A DNA stretch of 64,000 nt from Candidatus Cloacimonadota bacterium (GTDB lineage: Bacteria > Cloacimonadota > Cloacimonadia > Cloacimonadales > Cloacimonadaceae): the NCBI GenBank assembly GCA_029781115.1, contig JAKOXG010000009.1:1-64000 (forward strand), read 5' to 3'. This document shows, piece after piece, positions 1 through 9,131 of this stretch; position 1 is the first letter of the stretch, and each line of letters begins with the position of its first letter. Under the pieces are notes generated by a model, which was not told the origin of the DNA, searched no databases, and saw nothing but the letters and a program-made list of their open reading frames with translations. The translations under genes and the position numbers were made by a program.

Positions 1-158
1 CGGATCCAGTTGTAAATGGTAGCGCTACCCTTGATGTCATATAAACGCATAGCTTTAGTTATTGTCAAGTGTCCTCTTTCAATCTCCTCGACTACCTTGA
101 GTTTGAAGGCTTCACTGTACCGGATAATGACTCCGCTGTTAGACATTTTTCTCATCAT
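1..158 (-). CDS. IS3-type transposase OrfA, N-terminal fragment (runs off left edge)
   Basis: The minus strand starting at 158 reads MMRKMSNSGV, then IIRYSEAFKLKVVEEIERG, and continues to YNWI at the window edge. This is the start of a helix-turn-helix transposase subunit of the IS3/IS150 OrfA type, which binds the inserted element's ends. An AAGGAG box lies 4-9 nt before the tandem ATG codons (158 or 155), so the start is well supported. Only about 52 residues lie in the window, so I cannot tell whether the element is intact. It is the only insertion-sequence coding sequence I see here. Confidence 0.75.
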   Translation of the reverse strand, partial: MMRKMSNSGVIIRYSEAFKLKVVEEIERGHLTITKAMRLYDIKGSATIYNWI

Positions 159-345
159 GTTCTCCTTAGTATTTTCTGTCCGGTATTTCAGTACGATACA
201 GACGCTGGTCTCGGGGATGTGCGTGCTTTTGGGGACAATTCTCATGGTTCAGAGGCTGTTGTTTTTGCGAGCTGCGCTTGCATGGGGCGGTTTGGCGACC
301 GCCCATACAAGGTCGCTATGGCAAGCGACCATACCAGGCAAAAGC
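159..345. other. Non-coding stretch between transposase fragment and radical SAM gene
   Basis: No gene is supported here. It contains the presumed upstream end of the transposon (159-240), a 26-nt motif at 207-232 that recurs near the DGR template, and a pair of hairpins at 285-330. Long plus-strand open frames through this stretch are antisense to the real genes. Confidence 0.6.
285..330. repeat. Twin-hairpin repeat, copy 1
   Basis: Two adjacent perfect hairpins: GGGCGGT/ACCGCCC at 285-304 (6-nt loop) and GGTCGCT/AGCGACC at 311-330 (6-nt loop). In reverse complement the same pair occurs at 44342-44385, next to the DGR. This looks like a REP-type intergenic palindromic unit. Confidence 0.75.
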
Positions 346-1287
346 TCAGCGGTCGAAATCCGGTGTCCAATCCGGAGTTGGTCTCAGCTCTTGGGCAAAG
401 ATATTCTCAAATCCCAGCTCTTCGGCGACATCAAGCACTTCCTGGTATTCATCATAAGTGATGCTGCGGGAAAGCTCCGGATAGCCTGCGCAGGAGGCGG
501 TTGGGTAGTATTGTGCCATGAGGCTGAGGCTTACCGTATTGCCGATAGCGTCATAGATCATATGCAGTGCCTCTTTGGAGCTGGAGATCCCGTTGGGAAG
601 CACCAAATGGCGGATCATCACTCCTTTGGTGGCAACACCCCAAAAGTCTGTCTGCAACTCACCTGCGCTGCCCCACATCGCTTTGATGGCGTTGATGGCG
701 ATGGCCGGATAATCTGAAATGCCGGAGTATTTGCGAGCGTGTTCTTTGTCAGCATACTTAAAGTCAGGCAGCCAGATATCCACAAGATCGCCCAAAGCCC
801 GGATGCATTCTACCTTTTCGTAGGCGTTGCTGTTCCACACGATGGGGATGCGCAAGCCGGCAGCCTTGGCCTGCCGGAGGATGGGGATCAGCTGAGCGGT
901 GTATTGGGTGGGCGAGACCAGGTTGATGTTGAGGGCACCTTGGTCTTGGAGCCCAAAGATGATATTGAGCAGGTTTTCCTCGCTGATGTGTCTGCCCTGT
1001 CCTAAATGGCTGATCTGGTAGTTTTGGCAGTAGATGCAGCGGAGGTTGCAATGTGAGAAGAAGATGGTGCCGCTGCCACCGGCCAGGCTTTCGCCTTGAG
1101 AGGAGGTGACCACACGGGCTCTATGCGCCTCAAAGCCGCTCAGGACAGGCTCTTCGCCATAGTGAAGAGTGGCGAGGCTTATCTTGAGCCGGGCGTCAGC
1201 TCCGCAGGCTCCCTTCTCTTGAGTGCGGTCTGCCAAACATTCTCTGGGACAGACGCTGCACTGCGATAGATCGAAAAGCTCTTTCAC
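346..1287 (-). CDS. Radical SAM protein, PflX/COG1313 family
   Basis: 313 residues. The radical-SAM cluster motif CNLRCIYC (C80, C84, C87) binds the [4Fe-4S] that cleaves S-adenosylmethionine. An N-terminal cysteine group (C10, C13, C17, C28) could bind a further metal or cluster. The overall pattern matches COG1313, annotated as pyruvate-formate-lyase-activating-like, but the substrate is unknown and no glycyl-radical enzyme is nearby. The start is a GTG overlapping the cdd stop (GTGA), so the two genes are translationally coupled. Confidence 0.8.
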   Translation of the reverse strand: MKELFDLSQCSVCPRECLADRTQEKGACGADARLKISLATLHYGEEPVLSGFEAHRARVVTSSQGESLAGGSGTIFFSHCNLRCIYCQNYQISHLGQGRHISEENLLNIIFGLQDQGALNINLVSPTQYTAQLIPILRQAKAAGLRIPIVWNSNAYEKVECIRALGDLVDIWLPDFKYADKEHARKYSGISDYPAIAINAIKAMWGSAGELQTDFWGVATKGVMIRHLVLPNGISSSKEALHMIYDAIGNTVSLSLMAQYYPTASCAGYPELSRSITYDEYQEVLDVAEELGFENIFAQELRPTPDWTPDFDR

Positions 1288-1676
1288 GGGCTCAGGCTGA
1301 AGGCGGAGGGCAGGAGCGTGGCGGAGTCTGTAATCTCGTATTGGTGAGCATTGCCAAAGATCACGGGGATATTGGGGGCAAACTCACTTATCACCTGCCT
1401 GCAAGCGCCACAGGGCGGGAAGATGGTATCGGCTTCCACCCAAACGGCTAAAGCTTGAAAGCTTCGCACACCTTCGCTGACCGCTTTGAAGATAGCGGTG
1501 CGTTCTGCACAATTGGAGAGAGAATAGGAGGCATTCTCCACGTTGCAGCCCAGGTGAATCTTGCCATGTGAGTCCAAAAGCGCAGCGCCTACCTTGTAGC
1601 CTGAATAGGGAGCGTAGGCATTTTGGGCAGCTTGTTTGGCTTGATTCAAAAGCTGTAAAAGTGAGTCTTTATCCAT
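1284..1676 (-). CDS. cdd: Cytidine deaminase
   Basis: 130 residues, the usual length for a tetrameric cytidine deaminase. It hydrolyses cytidine or deoxycytidine to (deoxy)uridine in pyrimidine salvage. The zinc-binding and catalytic residues are visible: C56-A-E58 in NCAERTAIFKA, and C89/C92 in PPCGACRQV. It overlaps the downstream radical SAM gene by 4 nt and lies 9 nt after an oadB-like gene. Confidence 0.95.
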   Translation of the reverse strand: MDKDSLLQLLNQAKQAAQNAYAPYSGYKVGAALLDSHGKIHLGCNVENASYSLSNCAERTAIFKAVSEGVRSFQALAVWVEADTIFPPCGACRQVISEFAPNIPVIFGNAHQYEITDSATLLPSAFSLSP

Positions 1677-1685
1677 AATGCAGCC

Positions 1686-2786
1686 TTATGATAAAAGAGC
1701 CAAGACCAGTCCACCTGCGATCACAGAGCCGATCTGTCCACCCACGTTCACGCTCACTGCGGGCATGAGCAGGAAGTTGAAGGGATCTTCCTTCTGCCCC
1801 ATCTGGTGAACCACGCGGGCGCTCATGGGGAAGGCTGAGATGCCGCAAGCGCCGATCATGGGGTTGATCTTGTTTTTGCGGATGAGGTTGAGCAGTTTGG
1901 CAAAGAGCACGCCGCCGGCGGTGTCAAAGACAAAGGCGACGAGTCCCAAAAGCAGGATGAAGATGGTCTGCACCCTGAGGAAGGCTTCCGCTTTCATGGT
2001 GGAGGCAATGGTGATGCCAAGCAGGATGGTGATGATGTTGCCCAGCTCGTTTTGAGCACTTTTGGAGAGGCTGTCCAGCACGCCACATTCTCTGATCAGG
2101 TTGCCAAACATGAGGAAGCCGATCAGGGACACGCTGTCCGGCACCAAGATACCGGCAATGAGCGTGATGGCGATGGGAAAGATGATCTTCACGATCTTGG
2201 GCACATCATTGCTGCTGTAGTCCATGCGGATCTTGCGCTCTTCCTTGGTGGTGAGCAGGCGGATGATGGGCGGTTGGATGATGGGCACCAAGGCCATGTA
2301 AGAATATGCCGCCACGGAGATTGGCCCCATCAGCGAGGGTGCAAAGCGGTTGGCTACGTAGATGGAGGTGGGACCATCTGCGGCTCCAATGATGCCGATG
2401 GCGCCGGCTTCGGGCAGGGAAAAGCCAAAGAGGGTGGCCAAAGCGATGGTCACAAAGATTCCCAGCTGTGCGGCCGCTCCGAAAAGCAGCATGGAGGGGT
2501 GTTGCAAGAGCGGGGAGAAGTCTATCATCGCACCGATGGCGATGAAGATGAGCAGCGGGAAGAGCTCGGTGCGGATGCCAGCATCAAAGAGCACGGTGAG
2601 CGCCCCGTTTTCACCCACGGCCGCAGAAAGTGGGATGTTGGCCAAAATGGTGCCAAAACCTATGGGCAACAAAAGAGCGGGTTCATACTTTTTGGTGATC
2701 GCCAACCAGATCAACACCACTCCGATCAGCATCATCAACACTTGCTCCCAAGTGAGAAGGCTGAGGCCTCGTGTGATTATTTCCAT
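1686..2786 (-). CDS. Na+-transporting decarboxylase beta subunit (OadB family), copy 1
   Basis: 366 residues, very hydrophobic, with about nine to eleven membrane segments. Diagnostic OadB motifs are present: IGIIGAADGPTSIYVANRF in the re-entrant loop, and YSYMALVPIIQPPIIRLLTT. In the family this subunit decarboxylates carboxybiotin and exports Na+. No alpha or biotin subunit lies beside it; the complete operon is at 17418-21721 with a second beta subunit. This copy may be an alternative pump subunit. GGAG lies 7 nt before the ATG. Confidence 0.9.
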   Translation of the reverse strand: MEIITRGLSLLTWEQVLMMLIGVVLIWLAITKKYEPALLLPIGFGTILANIPLSAAVGENGALTVLFDAGIRTELFPLLIFIAIGAMIDFSPLLQHPSMLLFGAAAQLGIFVTIALATLFGFSLPEAGAIGIIGAADGPTSIYVANRFAPSLMGPISVAAYSYMALVPIIQPPIIRLLTTKEERKIRMDYSSNDVPKIVKIIFPIAITLIAGILVPDSVSLIGFLMFGNLIRECGVLDSLSKSAQNELGNIITILLGITIASTMKAEAFLRVQTIFILLLGLVAFVFDTAGGVLFAKLLNLIRKNKINPMIGACGISAFPMSARVVHQMGQKEDPFNFLLMPAVSVNVGGQIGSVIAGGLVLALLS

Positions 2787-2811
2787 CAGTGTCTCCGTAA
2801 TGTTTTAAGAC

Positions 2812-3639
2812 TTAGTCTTCTTCCAAGGCCAATCTTAAGATTCTATTTTCCTGCGTGAGAGGCAGCAAAAGCTCGTTGGAGGGCTCGTGCCAATACATGT
2901 CAGCGGGGGTTTTCAGGTTTTGTTCAAAAAGGATAAAGCGGTTTTGCGTCTGCGGGATCATGATCACAGCTTGCTCCTGGCGGGAACAAAAGAAGATGCG
3001 ACCCAGGTCATCTGCCTGGATACCGCTGATCTGTGAATACATGGTGTCTTTGAAGATGCTAAACTCATCGGTCTTGGTGTTGAAAGTGATAATAGGCCGC
3101 CTCTCCCCCATGCTCGTCACCATCATCTGACGGCGGGGTTTATCAAAATAGATAGCGCTGGGCTGCCTCAGCAAATGACTGGTAAACTGGGTCGGATTGC
3201 TGCCCTGCTTGTCCAATCTCCAGATGCACTCGGCGTCGGTATCCGTGAGATAGATTGCGCCCAGCTCGTCTACTTCCACGTCTATCAGCATCTTGGCTCC
3301 ATCTATGGCTACAGTCTTGGAGATGATGCTCAGCTGCGGGTCTATGAAGTGCAGCTTGTCGTCGTCCACCACCAATAGTTCCTGGCCTCTCATCTTGATG
3401 CCACGGGGGTTTTTGATGCCTTTTTTGATCACGTTCTTGAGCTTGCCATCGGCATCCATGGCCACGATGGTGCTATTGCCCATATTGGAGATGAGGAATC
3501 TCTCACCCAAGGCATCGTAAGTAACGCTCATGGGAGCGCTGATTTTGGGCTGTGCTTTGAGGATGAAAAAGAGGGCGATGAACACCCCTATCAGGATGAG
3601 GATGGAGATGATCAGGTAGGTTTTGAAGGCTTTATTCAT
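2812..3639 (-). CDS. Membrane-anchored beta-propeller (NHL/SMP-30-like) protein
   Basis: 275 residues from the chosen ATG (MNKAF); a longer frame extends upstream into cysS, but AAGGA precedes this ATG. Residues 5-27 form one membrane segment (YLIISILILIGVFIALFF), followed by repeated strands such as DALGERFLISNMGNSTIVAMD and GIQADDLGRIFFCSRQ, typical of six-bladed propellers. It is probably tethered to the outer face of the inner membrane. The function is unknown. It lies 2 nt after cysS and 25 nt before oadB copy 1, so probably in one transcript. Confidence 0.7.
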   Translation of the reverse strand: MNKAFKTYLIISILILIGVFIALFFILKAQPKISAPMSVTYDALGERFLISNMGNSTIVAMDADGKLKNVIKKGIKNPRGIKMRGQELLVVDDDKLHFIDPQLSIISKTVAIDGAKMLIDVEVDELGAIYLTDTDAECIWRLDKQGSNPTQFTSHLLRQPSAIYFDKPRRQMMVTSMGERRPIITFNTKTDEFSIFKDTMYSQISGIQADDLGRIFFCSRQEQAVIMIPQTQNRFILFEQNLKTPADMYWHEPSNELLLPLTQENRILRLALEED

Positions 3640-3641
3640 GA

Positions 3642-5027
3642 TTATTGTTCCTTGTAAGACCACTCGGCGCCGGTGGCTGTGTCTTTGAGCTCAATGCCCA
3701 AGGCGGCAAGGTCGGCTCTGATTTCGTCGGAGAGAGCCCAGTTTTTGTCGGCACGGGCTTGAGCACGATACTTGATGATCAGCTCGATCAGCTGCTTGCT
3801 TTGATCCGGCAACTCTGCGGCTGCTTCCAGGTTTTGGAAAAAGCCAAGCACCCTACCCAGCTTTACCAGCATTCTGGCCGCATCTTGACGCTCCGCAGTG
3901 GGTAGCTGGCGATTGCGGATCAGGCTGTTGATCTCAAAGAGCACCGCGATGGCTTTGGCACTGTTGAAGTCGTCATCCATGGCAGCTTGAAACTCTGCTT
4001 CAAGCTTCTGGAGCTGCGGGTTGGGTTCAAAGGCTTCATCCAGAGAGAGGAAATCTATATCCTTGAGGCTTTGGCGGAAGTTGCCAACCGCACGCTCGGA
4101 TTCCTCGATGATCTCTCTGTTGAAGTCAATCGGGCTGCGGTAGTGTTTGGAGAGGAAGAAGAAGCGGATGGCCTCGGCACTGTGTTGCTTCAGGATGTCA
4201 CGTGCGGTGAAGAAGTTGTCCAAGCTCTTGCTCATCTTTTCACCCTCAATGTTGAGGAAGCCATTGTGCACCCAGTAGTTTGCCAAAGGTTTGCCGGAGA
4301 TGGCTCTGGCTTGGGCGAGTTCGTTTTCATGATGCGGAAAGACGAGGTCTACGCCACCGCCATGGATGTCGAAAGTCTCACCCAGAAAGTGCTGGCTCAT
4401 CACCACGCATTCGCTGTGCCAGCCGGGGCGTCCTTCTCCCCAAGGGCTTTGCCAGACAGGTTCGTTTGGCTTGCTGTTTTTCCAAAGGGTGAAGTCGGTG
4501 GGATTGCGCTTGAGCAAGTTTTCTGCCACGCGCGCACCTGCCTTTTGGTCTTCGATTCGCTTGCCGCTCAAGGAACCGTATTCCGGCAGCTTGGAGGTGT
4601 CAAAATACACGTCTCCCTCCACTTCGTAGGCATAGCCGCGCTTGACCAGCTCTTCGATGAGGGCGATGATTTCTGCCATAAACTCGGTGGCGCGGGGCTG
4701 ATGATGCGGCGGCTTGATGCCCAAGGCTTTGGAATCCTGCAGGAAGGCCTCTGCATAGTGAGATGCAAATTCGTCGTATGGGATGCCTTCCTCAATGGAG
4801 CGGGCGATGATCTTGTCTTCTATATCGGTGATGTTTTGCACGTAGGTAACATCATAACCTTTGTATTCAAAATACCTTCGCATCACGTCGAAGAAGAGGA
4901 AGGCGCGGGCGTTGCCGATATGGAAAAAGTCATATACGGTTGGGCCGCAGGCATAGAGCTTTACCTTGCCTTCTTCAATGGGGACGAAGGGCTCTTTTTT
5001 GTGGGTAGCTGTGTTGTAAATGAGCAT
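3642..5027 (-). CDS. cysS: Cysteine--tRNA ligase
   Basis: 461 residues, normal length. It charges tRNA-Cys. Visible class I signatures are HIGN (36-39, within YDFFHIGNARAF) and GEKMSKSLDNF near residue 265; the zinc-binding Cys lies in YACGPT (C28), with HGGGVDLVFPHHENE as a further conserved block. The C-terminal anticodon-binding region is complete. Confidence 0.97.
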   Translation of the reverse strand: MLIYNTATHKKEPFVPIEEGKVKLYACGPTVYDFFHIGNARAFLFFDVMRRYFEYKGYDVTYVQNITDIEDKIIARSIEEGIPYDEFASHYAEAFLQDSKALGIKPPHHQPRATEFMAEIIALIEELVKRGYAYEVEGDVYFDTSKLPEYGSLSGKRIEDQKAGARVAENLLKRNPTDFTLWKNSKPNEPVWQSPWGEGRPGWHSECVVMSQHFLGETFDIHGGGVDLVFPHHENELAQARAISGKPLANYWVHNGFLNIEGEKMSKSLDNFFTARDILKQHSAEAIRFFFLSKHYRSPIDFNREIIEESERAVGNFRQSLKDIDFLSLDEAFEPNPQLQKLEAEFQAAMDDDFNSAKAIAVLFEINSLIRNRQLPTAERQDAARMLVKLGRVLGFFQNLEAAAELPDQSKQLIELIIKYRAQARADKNWALSDEIRADLAALGIELKDTATGAEWSYKEQ

Positions 5028-5037
5028 GGGTGGTTTC

Positions 5038-8000
5038 CTATTTATATATTACCAGCCGCTCGGTGGCTTCGGTGCTCTTGGAAGCGGCTTTGGCTTTTAC
5101 TTTGATGAAGTAGGTGTTGTTTGCCAAGGGATGTCCATTATGGTCTCTGGTGTCGATGGGGATTTGGTTGAAGCCCTCACGTCCCGTGGTCTTGATGCGC
5201 TTTACCCTCTTGCCGGTGACGGTGTAGATGCCAATATCCAGAGAGGCATCTTCGCTGAGCATGAAGGTGATATGTCCCTCATCCTGCATGGGGTTGGGAT
5301 AGGGGAGCAACCTTTGGATGGACAGCTCGGAGGTGTGTTTGGCCACAAAGTGAGTATTGGCTACCGAGGGTAGATTGAGGTTGTCAAAGGCTATCAATTG
5401 CAGGCTGTGAGTTCCTTCTGACATCTTGGGGAGCGGGTAGCGCAGGGTTCCTGCCGTAAAGGAATCCTTGTTGTAACTGAAGTATTGGGTGACAGGGATA
5501 GGCTGAAGGGCATCATCAATCACCAACAAGATGTGGTGACCCGCACTGTCAGTGATATTGATGCCGTTGTTATCTGAAATCTTGGCAATCAACGTGGTGT
5601 TGGTAGAAACGGTGTCGCCGGGCCTAAAATCCTCTGTCTCCACAAAGAGCTCTATCTTGGGCGGGCCATCGTTGTCCATCGCAACGGCATCATCGCTGGT
5701 GCTTACGGGATAGAGGTAATTGATATAATCCTGCTTGCCTTCTTCATCCCAGAGATAGCAGAGGATGGAGCCCGTGGTGCCGTTGGTGATGTCGTCAGGA
5801 ACGATGAAGCCACCTTGATAGCTGCCATTATTGACCGATACATCACCCTTGAAGAGGATGCTGCCTTGTTGGCTCACACCTATATCACCCAAGGTATAGT
5901 TTCTGCCACTGTCATAGAGGCGAAGATTGGCTGTGCCGTTACCCGAAAAAGGTGATAAAGAACCTGCAATGGAGGGTTGTTGACGTGAACGCAATGTCGT
6001 TGATTTATCGCTTCTTGCCTCTATCTCCCCAACATTATGCTCCTTGCCTGAAAGCTGCTGACCTGAGCGCACAGTCGCTCTTAATCCACGGTTATCTACG
6101 CTCATCAGACTGTCTCTGGCCGGAGTATTGATGCAGAGGGTGGGATCGCCCAAAAGTATATAAAAGCTATCGTTGCCATCGTTTGTAGAATTGAACTTGG
6201 CTGCCATGATGCTTTTGCCTATGGGGTGGCGTTTGTAGGTCATCTCATTAAAGAGAAGGTCCATCAGTGTGGCATTTGCAGGGCCACTACTCATGCGGGT
6301 GGCAGCGAAACTGGCGATACTGCCGATGTTGTTCATCAAAACCACCTTTTGCCCCAAGCTATCAAAACCCCAGTGATCGTAATCCGACACACTACAGGAA
6401 GCAGCCACAAAGAGGGGCAGCTTGCCCTCGTTGTGGAGGCGACCGAGGTCCGTTGCTCCATTGAAATAGTCTTCCGAACCCAGGGAATCATAGGCCCCAT
6501 GACCGGTGTAATACCACACAAGCACGCCTTCATTGATGGCAGCGATCATATCATCGCGGGCAGCCGGCTTGTTTTGAAACTCATCATAATCATATTCCCA
6601 GGCAAAGATCTTCGTCAGACGTATGCTTTTGTGCAGACTGTTGGCAGTAGCCTCCATATCCCTTGTATGGTAGCTTTCTGCTCCCGGACGGCTGCCATTG
6701 TAGAGGTCATCCGCCAGGAGAACCATGGAATTGCGCCACCAGCCGGGCGTGGGATTGCCCACATAAGCGCGGTAATTTGACAACATGATATCGAGCTCTG
6801 CTGTGGTGCGCACGGGATAGCGTCCGATTATCAGCTCCGGATAGTAGCTGGAGTCCATCATAACGTAGTAGTCATCAGACGAGGATTGGCCTCGCACATA
6901 GACCATCAGCTTATTCTTTGGGGTAGCAAGTCGGGATTTATTGCGCCAATCTATGGTTCCAACACCCAAGAGGGTCACGCCCTGAAGCTTGGGTGCGCTG
7001 ATGTTCTTGTAGATGTAGCGCAGGTATTGGCGGATGGCATAAGGATCAGGATGTCCGCCATTGAACTGGTTGAGGATGTCCGCTTGGTCCACGATCCTCA
7101 CGCTGAGCCCGTGAAACTCCTGATACATGGATGCCAGCGTAGAAGCCTGAGTGAGAAACTCAGCCGGACTGATGATGATGTGGTCTACTTGCGACTTATC
7201 TGCAGTGAGGTCTTGAGGATCGACCTTGGTGACTGAAGCGGGGCTGTGATACTCGCTGGGCTTGGTGATCACAAACTTGGTGGGAGCACTGCCGGGCGAG
7301 ATGAAGGTGTTGGTTCCACTCTGCCAAGGCACCCGCGTCACATCCGCAAAAGAATCAATGCGATAGACCTCCAAGCCGGCACTATCTGTCTGCATTTGAT
7401 AAGCTATCTTGGAGGTTCCGGTACTCTCTGGTGCGGCAATAAAATACTGTCCTTCACGCTTCTTCAGCTTCTGTTGATAGTCGATTTGGATAAAGTCCAG
7501 CATGATGTTATCTGTGATATTTCTTATCACTTGGATGCGAACCTGGTTTTCGCCTTCACGTACGTTTCCTCCAGCGCCATTGAGGGTAAAATCAAATGGT
7601 CCAGACCAGCTAAAGTAACCAATACTGGGGGGCGGCATTTCTTCATCGTTTACCCACAATCTGACTTTATGCTTGGCATCTTCTTCACTTACACCTGGCG
7701 GCAAAGTGCGTTCTTCAGGGCGCATCCGCACTGTAATCCTGCTTTCAGCCCCAATCACGACATCCGATAGCTCAATGTTAAAGAGGTAATCAGCAGTTTT
7801 GTTGCCATAAAGCTTGTCACTATACCAGTCAAAACCAAAGTCGTCGAGGCGGTAGGTTTCTTTTTCAAAGCGGCCACTGGCTTTATGGCTATTCACAGCA
7901 TTGTCATAACTGCCAGATGAATCTTGCATTTGCATCCTCAAGGGAGGTGCGGAGAAGCTGCCACCAAAGGTGAGCCAATAGACGCCATGCAGACTGTAAG

Positions 8001-8970
8001 GATTGTGAATAGTGGGAGCTGATCCCGTTAGGTTTTCTGTTTTATCCAGCCCATCACGGTTTTCGCCGTAGAAGAGAATCTTGTCGGAGGCATCAAAGTG
8101 GCCATCCTCCTCGCCTATAACCTTGATGGGGATTTCCCTGAATTCAGGCCCCGGGCTATTCACTGTGTGAGTATTGATAGCACCACCGGTGGAAAACATC
8201 CTGATGGTGCGGGGATCAACATCATCCAAGGGAAGCAAGCTGAGGTTTTGCCTGTTAAGCTGTTGGATACCATCCTTGTCTACTTCTATCTTGAGCCAAT
8301 AATCCGCATTGGCGAAAGGTGCATAGTTGATGCTTGCTCTGTGATAATTTTGCCAGTGTTTGGCTTGCGAGGGGTTGATCACGGCATCCATAAAGACCTC
8401 AGCCAGATCATCCTGCACAGGTGCTGCCTTGTAGGATACATCACCGTCAATTGTGACGCTGATGAGGGCGCGCTTGAGGACGCTAACTCCATGCTGCCCG
8501 TCATACTTAAATGGATTCACTCTCAGGGTCACAAATCTATAGCCCCGGAAGATATCCGGCTCCTTTTCCGTAATGTATGAGCTCCGGGCTTGTGCGTAGA
8601 GTGCTTCATCTATGATATAATGATGCTGACTTACTCCGCTTTTCTGCTCTGAGATATGAGGCACGGGCGCTACTCTCTTGTTCAAGGTCAATTGCTCCTC
8701 TTCCAGGATGGTGAGGTGCCACGCAATGCTCCCTGAGGGAGGCAGCGCAATCTTGAACTCAGTGAAAGGCAGTGCCGGTGCACCGGAAAGATGTGGATAC
8801 ATCATTTTGGGAGCACCAATTCTGACAAAAGAATCCATCTCCTCCAGGTAATAATCATCCAGGGCAAACTCCACCCGGCTATCGTATCCGGAGGAGGAAA
8901 GCACAGTTACGGCTGCCGGCAATGAAAGCACCGCCAGAGCGAAGATCAGCACAAGATATAGCTTTTTCAT
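5038..8970 (-). CDS. C25 (gingipain/PorU-like) protease with type IX sorting domain
   Basis: 1310 residues. Signal peptide about 1-20 (MKKLYLVLIFALAVLSLPAA). A large N-terminal region is followed by a caspase-fold C25 protease domain. Its dyad is His824 (VWYYTGHGAYDS) and Cys859 (FVAASCSVSDYDHWG). The last 85 residues are a T9SS-type C-terminal sorting domain (PYPNPMQDEGHITFML, GIYTVTGKRV). PorU, the T9SS sortase, has the same fold and cysteine context (TCEFSRFD in PorU), so this may be the sortase or a secreted C25 substrate. Its ATG overlaps the stop of a 50-residue membrane protein by ATGA. Confidence 0.85.
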   Translation of the reverse strand: MKKLYLVLIFALAVLSLPAAVTVLSSSGYDSRVEFALDDYYLEEMDSFVRIGAPKMMYPHLSGAPALPFTEFKIALPPSGSIAWHLTILEEEQLTLNKRVAPVPHISEQKSGVSQHHYIIDEALYAQARSSYITEKEPDIFRGYRFVTLRVNPFKYDGQHGVSVLKRALISVTIDGDVSYKAAPVQDDLAEVFMDAVINPSQAKHWQNYHRASINYAPFANADYWLKIEVDKDGIQQLNRQNLSLLPLDDVDPRTIRMFSTGGAINTHTVNSPGPEFREIPIKVIGEEDGHFDASDKILFYGENRDGLDKTENLTGSAPTIHNPYSLHGVYWLTFGGSFSAPPLRMQMQDSSGSYDNAVNSHKASGRFEKETYRLDDFGFDWYSDKLYGNKTADYLFNIELSDVVIGAESRITVRMRPEERTLPPGVSEEDAKHKVRLWVNDEEMPPPSIGYFSWSGPFDFTLNGAGGNVREGENQVRIQVIRNITDNIMLDFIQIDYQQKLKKREGQYFIAAPESTGTSKIAYQMQTDSAGLEVYRIDSFADVTRVPWQSGTNTFISPGSAPTKFVITKPSEYHSPASVTKVDPQDLTADKSQVDHIIISPAEFLTQASTLASMYQEFHGLSVRIVDQADILNQFNGGHPDPYAIRQYLRYIYKNISAPKLQGVTLLGVGTIDWRNKSRLATPKNKLMVYVRGQSSSDDYYVMMDSSYYPELIIGRYPVRTTAELDIMLSNYRAYVGNPTPGWWRNSMVLLADDLYNGSRPGAESYHTRDMEATANSLHKSIRLTKIFAWEYDYDEFQNKPAARDDMIAAINEGVLVWYYTGHGAYDSLGSEDYFNGATDLGRLHNEGKLPLFVAASCSVSDYDHWGFDSLGQKVVLMNNIGSIASFAATRMSSGPANATLMDLLFNEMTYKRHPIGKSIMAAKFNSTNDGNDSFYILLGDPTLCINTPARDSLMSVDNRGLRATVRSGQQLSGKEHNVGEIEARSDKSTTLRSRQQPSIAGSLSPFSGNGTANLRLYDSGRNYTLGDIGVSQQGSILFKGDVSVNNGSYQGGFIVPDDITNGTTGSILCYLWDEEGKQDYINYLYPVSTSDDAVAMDNDGPPKIELFVETEDFRPGDTVSTNTTLIAKISDNNGINITDSAGHHILLVIDDALQPIPVTQYFSYNKDSFTAGTLRYPLPKMSEGTHSLQLIAFDNLNLPSVANTHFVAKHTSELSIQRLLPYPNPMQDEGHITFMLSEDASLDIGIYTVTGKRVKRIKTTGREGFNQIPIDTRDHNGHPLANNTYFIKVKAKAASKSTEATERLVIYK

Positions 8971-9119
8971 GGTCTTGTTTTTGGCTTAAAGATTTTCCCC
9001 AAAGCCCAGACCAACAGGTAAAAGATACCCATAAACAGGAACACCCCGCCCATGCCCTGCACCAAGACGTACAAGGCGGTGAGGAAGTTGTCCAGCGTGT
9101 TTGCGTCCAGTTGAAACAT
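8967..9119 (-). CDS. Small OadG-like single-pass membrane protein
   Basis: 50 residues starting MFQLDANTLDNFLTALYVLV. One membrane helix spans about 14-41, followed by a basic tail KPKTRP. AAAGGA lies 8 nt before the ATG. Length and the pattern of one helix plus a short basic tail resemble OadG-related small transporter subunits of Na+-pumping decarboxylases. It sits 12 nt after rlmH and its TGA overlaps the ATG of the C25 protease, so translation is probably coupled. The family call is tentative; that it is a real gene is better supported. Confidence 0.6.
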   Translation of the reverse strand: MFQLDANTLDNFLTALYVLVQGMGGVFLFMGIFYLLVWALGKIFKPKTRP

Positions 9120-9131
9120 GGTTAAAATCCT

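Noticed and set aside
16-717. Long plus-strand frame at the left edge
   Set aside because: It is antisense to the transposase fragment and the radical SAM gene, which have clear motifs and ribosome sites.
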